Assembly: GCA_035627675.1 (NCBI GenBank)
Contig: DASPLH010000176.1
Location: 1 to 7,463, forward strand
Direction of reading: 5' to 3'
DNA from: DASPLH01 sp035627675
Lineage (GTDB): Bacteria > Acidobacteriota > Terriglobia > Terriglobales > Acidobacteriaceae
DNA length: 7,463 bases
Shown here: positions 1 through 5,108 of the stretch, piece by piece
Layout of the letters: every line of letters begins with the position of its first letter
Position numbering within the stretch: the stretch's first letter is position 1
Translations under genes and position numbers: made by a program
The notes under the pieces: generated by a model
The model's database searches: none
What the model saw: the letters and a program-made list of their open reading frames with translations, nothing else
Told to the model about the DNA's origin: nothing

Positions 1-29
1 GCGAAGAGGAAGCCGCAAAAAGGGATCCA

Positions 30-755
30 GTGACGAGCCAACAGCCGTATGGCCGGAAATTCCCAAGCAGTTGCAGAGTCGTTATGAAGTGGCGCGGATA
101 TGGCTTAGCGGCCATTCAGAAGCTATGCTGTTGCTCGCGAGAGCCGCTCGCAACACGCTATGTGGAGTGCGTGCGCGACCACCTGGGGCGGGATGTCGCG
201 TCGCGCACGCTGCGCACCCCAATCTTCGAGTCGAGGCAGGGAAGTAAAGCCTATGGGGTCGTGACCGCAGAACACACATCGAACGGGTGCCAAAATACTG
301 CGACGCTCTACATCGCAGATCCCGGGGAAGAAGGGTTCCGGGCTGTCCTCCAACAGAAGCCCGAGGCCCTTCCCGACGGTACGGTTTACGACGGTGACGG
401 CATCGAGGCAATCCGTTGGTCACCATCGGGGAAGCGCATCTTGCTGGAGGTGTCGCAATGGATATGGGGGACGGACTCGGGTTGGAATATTAAGTACTTT
501 GTGCTTACTTCGGACGGTCGAAGTGCGCGAGAGCTTCCCATTCGCGATGCCGTCGCTACGTATTTCTCACGCCCCTGCGTGAGGGAAATTGCCTCGAAGC
601 AATGGCTCGACGACACACGATTCGAAATTGAAGTCAGGCCAGCCAAGGACCTGGATGAAGAGGGGATGGCTGGGCCAACTCCTTCGTGCGTGCAGAAACC
701 AAGAAGATTCCACTTCGATGTCCTGAGGGGACGGCTGCACTCGGCCGGTGATTGA
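30..755 (+). CDS. Hypothetical protein with a PD40-like beta-propeller segment; 5' end uncertain
   Basis: I do not recognise a named family. From the GTG at 30 (preceded by AGGGA at a 5 bp spacing) the product is 241 residues. The best-behaved part begins near residue 60. A segment around residues 126-140 (IEAIRWSPSGKRILLEV) resembles one blade of a WD40-like/PD40 repeat, followed by a strand-rich stretch with SDGRSARELP. This would fit a small periplasmic or secreted beta-rich protein, but no clear signal peptide is visible. The region around residues 19-40 (MKWRGYGLAAIQKLCCCSREP) is only vaguely like a lipoprotein leader and is interrupted by polar residues. The frame stays open leftward to base 3, so the true start may lie outside the window; ATG at 84 is another option. 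It is the only plus-strand gene, and it ends 18 bp from the convergent DUF4149 gene. Coding is well supported by composition from about 145 onward, less so before that. Confidence 0.6.
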   Translation: MTSQQPYGRKFPSSCRVVMKWRGYGLAAIQKLCCCSREPLATRYVECVRDHLGRDVASRTLRTPIFESRQGSKAYGVVTAEHTSNGCQNTATLYIADPGEEGFRAVLQQKPEALPDGTVYDGDGIEAIRWSPSGKRILLEVSQWIWGTDSGWNIKYFVLTSDGRSARELPIRDAVATYFSRPCVREIASKQWLDDTRFEIEVRPAKDLDEEGMAGPTPSCVQKPRRFHFDVLRGRLHSAGD

Positions 756-773
756 TCCCCGCCCAAGCTCCCG

Positions 774-1250
774 CTACGGCAGCTTCCGCGAAGTAAGAAA
801 CAGCGCGGCTAACCCCAGAATAAGGACCGTGCCTTCGAGGCGCGTGGACCATATGTGCAAGCGGTTGAATTCGACTCTGCGCGGGTCGGCCGGCGCGACG
901 CGGTCGATTTCACCCATTTCGACCCGCATCCGGTTCATCTTCGCGCCGATTCCGTACTGCGCGTACAGGGTCACCAGCAGCATGACAAGCACGAGCAGGT
1001 TTCGGGTGGCGAACACCTCGGCCATGCGTCCGCCGATGCGGGCGTAGATCACGGAGCTGAGCAGGAACAGCGCTCCGCAGACCATCCCGATCACATGCAG
1101 AGAACTCAGCGAGCGGCTGACGACCGAACCGGCAAGCGCGCGCGTCGGCAGCACGCTGAAAACGGTTGGGGCGAGCACGGCGCCGAAGAACAGGATGCTG
1201 CCCAGCCAGACGCCCAGCGAGAGAACCATCAGGAAACGAAGCAGAGCCAT
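774..1250 (-). CDS. DUF4149 (TMEM205-like) four-helix integral membrane protein
   Basis: The product is a 158-residue, strongly hydrophobic inner-membrane protein of unknown function. Membrane segments are visible at about residues 5-34, 50-70, 83-103 and 136-154. The first segment carries the typical VWLGSILFFGAVLAPTVF pattern, with glycines and a proline inside the helix. A conserved-looking amphipathic stretch before the last helix (residues 124-139, RRVEFNRLHIWSTRLE) matches the DUF4149 pattern of F-x-x-LH-x-x-S. The length is typical for the family. The start is the ATG at 1250; no good Shine-Dalgarno sequence precedes it, but no better start exists because the first helix begins at residue 5. 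It lies 194 bp downstream of the metallo-beta-lactamase-fold gene and converges with the plus-strand hypothetical gene. Family assignment is by recalled pattern, and no biochemical role is established. Confidence 0.8.
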   Translation of the reverse strand: MALLRFLMVLSLGVWLGSILFFGAVLAPTVFSVLPTRALAGSVVSRSLSSLHVIGMVCGALFLLSSVIYARIGGRMAEVFATRNLLVLVMLLVTLYAQYGIGAKMNRMRVEMGEIDRVAPADPRRVEFNRLHIWSTRLEGTVLILGLAALFLTSRKLP

Positions 1251-1257
1251 GGCAATA

Positions 1258-1278
1258 AGCTACCAGCAGCCAGCTACC
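1258..1278. repeat. Degenerate CAGCTACC short repeats
   Basis: The plus strand reads AGCTACCAGCAGCCAGCTACC here, two AGCTACC units separated by a short spacer, just upstream of the DUF4149 start. A related motif in inverted orientation (GGTAGCTGCCAGCTAG) lies at 1433-1448, at the end of the metallo-beta-lactamase-fold gene. The two arms match at about 11 of 14 positions when one is reversed. They could be remnants of a short tandem repeat or a dispersed repeat pair. Function is unknown. Confidence 0.4.
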
Positions 1279-1410
1279 GTCGCCAGCTTCGGAGAAGTCC
1301 CGCCAGTCCCAGATTTGCCGTGGGCCAACGCTGGCCGTGAGGTCTTTCGACTCGAACTCGCATCCGCGCCTGTGGCGCGTTCGGTTGCGACTTCTCGCTC
1401 AAGAGACGTG

Positions 1411-1433
1411 CAGGAGGTACGCTGCCCCTCCTG
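1411..1433. terminator. Hairpin 3' of the metallo-beta-lactamase-fold gene; weak terminator candidate
   Basis: CAGGAGG (1411-1417) and CCTCCTG (1427-1433) form a perfect 7-bp stem with a 9-base loop, starting 11 bases after the stop codon of the minus-strand gene ending at 1445. There is no T-rich tract on the 3' side, so a classical intrinsic terminator is doubtful. It may simply stabilise the 3' end of the message. The remainder of the 1251-1444 spacer shows no clear gene. Confidence 0.3.
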
Positions 1434-1444
1434 GTAGCTGCCAG

Positions 1445-2194
1445 CTAGCGGCCCGCTGCCGAAGCCGTCGTGGGTCCGCTCAACACATCGCGGAAGACCA
1501 CATCGAGATCACGCAATGCCTGGGCGCAGTTGCCGGTATAAGTCGAACCGTGCATGGTGGCCAGTGTCGCCGGTTGCAGCGCGGCCAGCCCGTTGAGCAT
1601 CGCCCCGGTGCGGTCCGTGTACGGGACGTAATCGGCGAACGGGCCTCCCTGGTTCTTCTCCAGCGCGGCGCGGGTGCGGCCGATCACGTCGCGGTCGGTC
1701 ATGGGCTCGACTTCGCCTTCCTGGTGCAGCAGGTCCGAGCAGAACATCGTGCCTTCGGTCTGCTCGAAGAGCACGCCTGCATCCCACCCGTGCGGCAGGT
1801 GGGGCGTGCTGATGTATTGGAAGCGGCGCTGCCCGGTTCGCAGCGTCTCGCCCGGCTCCAGGATGCGCGCGGGCTTCACCGAGTAGTCGGCGACGTTGAC
1901 CAGTGCTCCGACGGTGTTGCACACGGGCTGCGCGTCGGGAGCAATCGCCAGCCACTGGTTCAGCGCGCCGCATTCGTCGGACTCGAAGTGACTCCAACTG
2001 ATCCAGCGCAGGCGGTTGGGATTCATGATCTGGCCGATGCCTTCGCGCAGTTCGGGAAAGACCTGCCGCAGTCCTGTGTGGTACAGCAGGGGCTCGTCGT
2101 CGAGCACAAGGAAGTGGTTGAACTGAAGGTTGTACTGGCTGAGGTAAACAGAGATGCGATAGACATCACTTGCGATTTGCGAAACGTGGGCCAT
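1445..2194 (-). CDS. Standalone metallo-beta-lactamase-fold diiron (ODP-like) protein
   Basis: The 249-residue product matches the N-terminal oxygen-binding diiron domain of flavodiiron proteins, which reduce O2 or NO. Visible ligand candidates are H69, E71 and D73 in SHFESDECG (the H-x-E-x-D motif), H135 in PHGWDAG (replacing HWPD), D154 in MFCSDLLHQ and H215 in ATMHGSTYTG, a full set of six. The histidine that usually follows the motif aspartate is a glutamate here (E74). The protein stops directly after the metal domain, with no flavodoxin or rubredoxin domain, so any redox partner would be a separate protein. The ATG at 2194 is chosen because GAGGTG (2198-2203) sits 5 bases (counted from GAGG) upstream and the fold begins at once. 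An in-frame extension to 2323 is proline- and arginine-rich and unconvincing. A TGTCAAAAT element about 2226-2234 could be an extended -10 but has no -35. It is probably a monocistronic cytoplasmic protein. A hydrolase or sensory role cannot be excluded. Confidence 0.85.
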   Translation of the reverse strand: MAHVSQIASDVYRISVYLSQYNLQFNHFLVLDDEPLLYHTGLRQVFPELREGIGQIMNPNRLRWISWSHFESDECGALNQWLAIAPDAQPVCNTVGALVNVADYSVKPARILEPGETLRTGQRRFQYISTPHLPHGWDAGVLFEQTEGTMFCSDLLHQEGEVEPMTDRDVIGRTRAALEKNQGGPFADYVPYTDRTGAMLNGLAALQPATLATMHGSTYTGNCAQALRDLDVVFRDVLSGPTTASAAGR

Positions 2195-2197
2195 AGA

Positions 2198-2203
2198 CAC
2201 CTC
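2198..2203 (-). promoter_or_regulatory. Ribosome binding site of the diiron protein gene
   Basis: The minus strand reads GAGGTG just before TCT ATG. It matches the 3' part of the consensus AAGGAGGTG and fixes the start at 2194 rather than at the upstream in-frame start at 2323. Confidence 0.65.
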
Positions 2204-2356
2204 ATCCCTCCCACATGTGCCGGGTATTTTGACACAAACGGGGGTGGGCCGGGGTACTGGCCTGAAGCGGGCGGGCGGGAGCGTGCATGAGAACGCCTGC
2301 TGGCATGCCTCGTTCGCATGCACCTCGATCCGCGGGAGATCCCCTTCGCGGTCCGC

Positions 2357-3313
2357 CTAGAGCGGCACGGGCACGCTGTCAACGATGTCGTGCAGGATCT
2401 GCTCGGTCTGATCGGCCTTCTTCAGTGTTGATGAGTAGCGGGCATTTACCACGACGCGGTGGGCGAAGGTGGGGACCGCGAGCTGCTTGAAATCGTCCGG
2501 GGTGCAGAAGGTGCGGCCCTCGAGGAACGCAAGCGCCTGCGCCGCCTGGTAGAGCATCAGCGAGCCGCGCGGCGACACTCCCAGCGAAAGGTGCTCGGAC
2601 TCGCGCGTGCGCTTCACGATCACCAGCGCGTAATCGACCAGCGAGTCGTCAACCCGAACCTGCTGGACCTCCTCCTGGAGCTGCAGGATGTCTTCACCGC
2701 TCAGCACCGGACGCAACTCCTCAAGGCGAGCGGCTCCGGCCTGCCCGCGGAGGACGTCGCGTTCGCTCGCCGCATTGGGGTAGCCCATGCGCACGCGAAT
2801 GAGGAATCGGTCCATCTGCGATTCCGGCAGCGGATACGTGCCGTGGTGTTCGACCGGATTCTGCGTGGCGATGACGAGGAAGGGCTGAGGCAGCGCATGC
2901 GCGTGCCCGTCCACCGTGACCTGGCGCTCGTTCATGGCCTCCAGCAGAGCGCTCTGCGTCTTGGGAGTCGTGCGGTTGATCTCGTCGGCCAGCAGGATGT
3001 TGGTGAAGATCGGGCCGCGCTTGAATTCGAACTGCTGATCGGCGGCCGAATAGACCGAAATGCCGAGCACGTCGCTGGGCAGCATGTCGCTGGTGAACTG
3101 CACGCGCTGGAAGTCGCAATCGATTGCGCGCGCCAGGGCATGGGCCAGCGTAGTTTTGCCGACACCGGGGACGCCCTCGATGAGCAGGTGTCCGCGGGCG
3201 AGGGTTGCAACCAGAGCCATGCGGACGACTTCGTCCTTGCCGCGGATGATCGTACGCAGCGCCTGTTCGAGTCGAACGGCCAGTTGCAGCGTTGCCGAAG
3301 CCGGTTGAGCCAT
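2357..3313 (-). CDS. MoxR-family AAA+ ATPase
   Basis: The 318-residue product is a cytosolic AAA+ chaperone-like ATPase of the MoxR group. The family is thought to help metal-cofactor insertion or maturation of von Willebrand factor A-domain proteins. Motifs in order are Walker A GVPGVGKT (47-54), Walker B ILLADE (106-111) followed by INRTTPKTQSALLEAM, sensor 1 IATQNP (148-153), the PESQMDRF motif (163-170) with the likely arginine finger R169, and sensor 2 in GVSPRGSL (R249). The C-terminal lid domain (about 205-318) is complete and the length is usual. The ATG at 3313 is preferred over the in-frame ATG at 3349, because the family starts near here and no ribosome binding site precedes either. 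The usual partners, DUF58 and transglutaminase or VWA-domain genes, are absent on both sides: the next gene encodes the diiron protein, 162 bp away. The substrate is therefore unknown. Confidence 0.93.
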   Translation of the reverse strand: MAQPASATLQLAVRLEQALRTIIRGKDEVVRMALVATLARGHLLIEGVPGVGKTTLAHALARAIDCDFQRVQFTSDMLPSDVLGISVYSAADQQFEFKRGPIFTNILLADEINRTTPKTQSALLEAMNERQVTVDGHAHALPQPFLVIATQNPVEHHGTYPLPESQMDRFLIRVRMGYPNAASERDVLRGQAGAARLEELRPVLSGEDILQLQEEVQQVRVDDSLVDYALVIVKRTRESEHLSLGVSPRGSLMLYQAAQALAFLEGRTFCTPDDFKQLAVPTFAHRVVVNARYSSTLKKADQTEQILHDIVDSVPVPL

Positions 3314-3321
3314 GTGAGGCG

Positions 3322-3330
3322 ATTTTATAG
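3322..3330 (-). promoter_or_regulatory. Possible -10 element upstream of the moxR-type gene
   Basis: The minus strand reads CTATAAAAT about 10-16 bases before the ATG at 3313, an isolated AT-rich TATAAA-like hexamer in GC-rich DNA. There is no recognisable -35 hexamer 16-18 bases upstream. If used, the transcript would have almost no leader, which would agree with the lack of a Shine-Dalgarno sequence. This is a weak call. Confidence 0.25.
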
Positions 3331-3380
3331 CAGCGGCGTCCCCGGCCATAGCTGCCGGGCAGATGACGAAAGATGGGGTG

Positions 3381-3419
3381 CCCCAGGTTCAGCGCCGCGC
3401 TTTGGGCGCTAACCTGGGG
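3381..3419. repeat. Long inverted repeat (hairpin 1 of the intergenic cluster)
   Basis: CCCCAGGTT (3381-3389) plus AGCGCC (3391-3396) pair with GGCGCT (3405-3410) plus AACCTGGGG (3411-3419). This gives a 15-bp stem with a single bulged C at 3390 and an 8-base loop. It lies in the spacer between mtnA and the MoxR-type gene. It resembles a dispersed REP-like palindrome more than a terminator, since no T tract follows on either strand. Confidence 0.7.
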
Positions 3420-3434
3420 AAGGAACGGGCGCGC

Positions 3435-3463
3435 CCCAGAGTTGGAACCACGCCAACTCTGGG
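3435..3463. repeat. Inverted repeat (hairpin 2 of the intergenic cluster)
   Basis: CCCAGAGTTGG (3435-3445) pairs perfectly with CCAACTCTGGG (3453-3463): 11 bp with a 7-base loop. It lies 15 bases from hairpin 1 and shares its CCCAG/CTGGG base, suggesting that the two form one composite element. Confidence 0.7.
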
Positions 3464-3479
3464 CCACCGGCCAAAAGCA

Positions 3480-3505
3480 AAACCCCGGCCTGAATGCCGG
3501 GGTTT
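3480..3505 (-). terminator. Intrinsic terminator of mtnA
   Basis: A perfect 10-bp stem, AAACCCCGGC (3480-3489) with GCCGGGGTTT (3496-3505) and a 6-base loop, begins 15 bases after the mtnA stop codon. On the minus strand the stem is followed by TGCTTTTGG, a T-rich tract fitting a Rho-independent terminator. It probably ends the run of genes that begins at or before uvrA. Confidence 0.8.
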
Positions 3506-3520
3506 CATCGACTGCGGTGT

Positions 3521-4588
3521 TTAGCGGGCGGAGTTAGCGACGGTCTCCGCGTCCGCGAGTTGCCGTAGCGACTCGTGGAACGGGGCCTCGGCCACTCCGC
3601 GCTCGGTGATGATGGCCGCGATGTATTTCGCGGGAGTGACGTCGAAAGCCGGGTTCTCGACCTTCACGTCCGTGGGAGCGATCTGCTTTCCGCCCAGGTG
3701 CGTTACCTCGGTTGAGGCGCGTTCCTCGATCGGGATCTTCGATCCATCCGCCGTCTCCAGGTCCACGGTCGAAAACGGAGCCGCAACGTAGAACGGGATG
3801 CCGTGCTCCCTGGCGAGGATGGCGACCGAGTACGTGCCGATCTTGTTGGCCGTGTCGCCGTTGGCGGCGATGCGGTCGGCTCCGACGATCACGGCCTTGA
3901 TCTTGCCGCCGGCCATCATCCATCCGGCCATATTGTCGGAAATCAATGTTGTCGGGATCCCATCCTTCATCAGTTCCCAGGCTGTCAGGCGGGAGCCTTG
4001 CAGGAAGGGGCGCGTTTCGTCGGCGTACACGCTGATCTGCTTGCCGGATTCCACGGCGGCGCGAATCACGCCCAGCGCGGTGCCGTAACCGGCGGTTGCG
4101 AGGGCTCCGGCGTTGCAATGCGTGAGGACTCCGCCGGAGGCCGGCAGCAGCACGGCGCCGTTGCGTCCCATAGCCTGGTTGGCGGCGATGTCTTCGGCGT
4201 GCATGCGCTGCGCTTCGGCGATCAGTTCGGACTTGACCTGCGCGATGGGGCGCCCGGCCAGCTCGTCGTACTTGCGCTGCATGCGGCGGATCGCCCAGAA
4301 GAGGTTGACCGCTGTCGGGCGGGTCGCGCCCATCACCCTGCAAATCTCGCCGAACCCGCGGCGGAACTCGTCGAGGTTGTCGGGCAGGCTGCGCGCACCG
4401 AGAGCGATGCCCATGGCGGCCGCCACGCCAATGGCCGGAGCGCCGCGCACGATCATCGTGCGGATGGCGTCAGCCACTTCTTCGTAGGTCTTGCAGGTGA
4501 CGTAAACCTCTTCCGTAGGGAGCTTCGTCTGGTCGATGAAGACCACTCCCGCATCAGTCCATTCCAGTGTGTTGACCACAGTTCTCAC
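3521..4588 (-). CDS. mtnA: S-methyl-5-thioribose-1-phosphate isomerase
   Basis: The enzyme converts 5-methylthioribose-1-phosphate to 5-methylthioribulose-1-phosphate, an aldose-ketose isomerisation in the methionine salvage pathway, in the cytosol. The 355-residue product has the family length and eIF2B-like fold. Visible hallmarks are TMIVRGAPAIGVAAAMG (44-60, phosphosugar binding), RPTAVNLFWAI (90-100), THCNAGALATAGYGTALGV with the catalytic cysteine C158, and VGADRIAANGDTANKIGTY with the catalytic aspartate D238. The region around 262-275 (HGIPFYVAAPFST) is also typical. The start is GTG at 4588; a second GTG three codons in (4579) is equally possible because neither has a strong ribosome binding site. 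No other methionine salvage gene is in the window. The gene follows the VOC gene after a 113-bp spacer with two hairpins, and is followed by an intrinsic terminator. Confidence 0.95.
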   Translation of the reverse strand: MRTVVNTLEWTDAGVVFIDQTKLPTEEVYVTCKTYEEVADAIRTMIVRGAPAIGVAAAMGIALGARSLPDNLDEFRRGFGEICRVMGATRPTAVNLFWAIRRMQRKYDELAGRPIAQVKSELIAEAQRMHAEDIAANQAMGRNGAVLLPASGGVLTHCNAGALATAGYGTALGVIRAAVESGKQISVYADETRPFLQGSRLTAWELMKDGIPTTLISDNMAGWMMAGGKIKAVIVGADRIAANGDTANKIGTYSVAILAREHGIPFYVAAPFSTVDLETADGSKIPIEERASTEVTHLGGKQIAPTDVKVENPAFDVTPAKYIAAIITERGVAEAPFHESLRQLADAETVANSAR

Positions 4589-4632
4589 TCGGTTGCTATC
4601 GGATGTATTCGCGTGGGCGTGTCTCTAGTGTA

Positions 4633-4657
4633 CCAACGCGGCAAGCAGGCGCGTTGG
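4633..4657. repeat. Hairpin in the VOC-mtnA spacer (distal)
   Basis: CCAACGCG (4633-4640) pairs with CGCGTTGG (4650-4657), an 8-bp stem with a 9-base loop. It has no T tract. Together with the neighbouring hairpin it fills most of the spacer before mtnA and may modulate read-through. Confidence 0.5.
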
Positions 4658-4663
4658 AGCTGA

Positions 4664-4679
4664 GCCCTCGTGCGAGGGC
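4664..4679. repeat. Hairpin 3' of the VOC gene
   Basis: GCCCTC (4664-4669) pairs with GAGGGC (4674-4679) around a GTGC tetraloop (near-palindrome GCCCTCGTGCGAGGGC). It begins 22 bases after the stop codon of the gene ending at 4702. No T-rich tract follows on the minus strand, so it is at best a partial terminator or a 3'-end stabiliser. Confidence 0.5.
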
Positions 4680-4701
4680 GAGGTGTGCGTGGCTCGCGCG
4701 A

Positions 4702-5082
4702 TCAGATCTGGTGCTGTTCGCGGTAGCCGGATTTCAACTCCACGATCTGGATGTTGTAGCCGTCGGGGTCCTTCAGCAGCGCCCAGCGGCCGAACGGCTC
4801 AGGACGCGGCTCCACGGCGATGTGACCGCCGCGGCGCTTGAGTTCGCTGGTGGTCTTCACGATGTCGTCCACGTAAAAGGCGAACGTGCAGCCGGAGGTC
4901 GGTCCTACCTTGACCTCGTCGCCCTCGGGATGCAGTCCGACGATGATGGTCCCGGCGTTGAACTGGCTCCAGTTGTTCTGGTGAAACAGGAGATCGAGAC
5001 CCAGCACGTCACGATAGAACTTCACGCTCCGCTCCATGTCTTTCACGACTACCATGACGAGCCCGAGCCTTCCTATCTGCAT
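4702..5082 (-). CDS. VOC (glyoxalase/bleomycin-resistance/dioxygenase fold) protein
   Basis: The 126-residue product is a single vicinal-oxygen-chelate domain made of two beta-alpha-beta-beta-beta modules. Module 1 contains VVVKDMERSVKFYRDVLGL (11-29). Module 2 contains FAFYVDDIVKTTSELKRRGG (67-86) and ends with the characteristic LLKDPDGYNIQIVEL (102-116). Aligned by eye, the usual first metal ligand (His or Gln in strand 1) falls near L8 and the usual final glutamate falls on Q112. It may therefore be a non-canonical or metal-free member, and a specific activity such as lactoylglutathione lyase should not be assigned. The ATG at 5082 has a good AGGAG sequence 7 bases upstream. The gene starts 26 bp after the pyrE stop, so the two are probably co-transcribed. 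Confidence 0.88.
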   Translation of the reverse strand: MQIGRLGLVMVVVKDMERSVKFYRDVLGLDLLFHQNNWSQFNAGTIIVGLHPEGDEVKVGPTSGCTFAFYVDDIVKTTSELKRRGGHIAVEPRPEPFGRWALLKDPDGYNIQIVELKSGYREQHQI

Positions 5083-5088
5083 ATCAGT

Positions 5089-5095
5089 GCTCCTG
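5089..5095 (-). promoter_or_regulatory. Ribosome binding site of the VOC gene
   Basis: The minus strand reads CAGGAGC with GGAG at 5090-5093, 7 bases before the ATG at 5082. This is one of the clearest Shine-Dalgarno sequences in the window and lies in the short pyrE-VOC gap, consistent with translation from a shared message. Confidence 0.7.
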
Positions 5096-5108
5096 ATCGA
5101 ATGTGGTG

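Noticed and set aside
2229..2234. TTGACA on the plus strand as a -35 box
   Set aside because: No acceptable -10 hexamer lies 16-18 bases downstream, and no plus-strand gene follows; the match is likely chance.
2303..2321. GCATGC ... GCATGC hairpin downstream of the MoxR-type gene as a terminator
   Set aside because: The stem is only 6 bp, each arm is itself a palindrome, and no T tract follows.
2195..2323. Extension of the diiron protein by 43 residues to an ATG at 2323
   Set aside because: The added residues have no similarity to the fold and no ribosome binding site precedes 2323, whereas GAGGTG directly precedes the ATG at 2194.
3314..3349. Extension of the MoxR protein by 12 residues to an ATG at 3349
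   Set aside because: There is no ribosome binding site, and the extension would cover the TATAAAAT element. The family usually starts close to the downstream ATG.
855..3412. Long plus-strand open frames at 855-1340, 1337-2290 and 2459-3412
   Set aside because: They lie antisense to the DUF4149, diiron-protein and MoxR genes, which carry clear family motifs. Their products are rich in Arg, Ala, Gly and His without recognisable domains, as expected for shadows of GC-rich coding DNA.
4589..4701. SAM-type riboswitch upstream of the methionine salvage gene mtnA
   Set aside because: The 113-bp spacer contains only two simple hairpins. I do not see the four-way junction or conserved internal sequences of a SAM riboswitch, and the spacer is short for aptamer plus expression platform.
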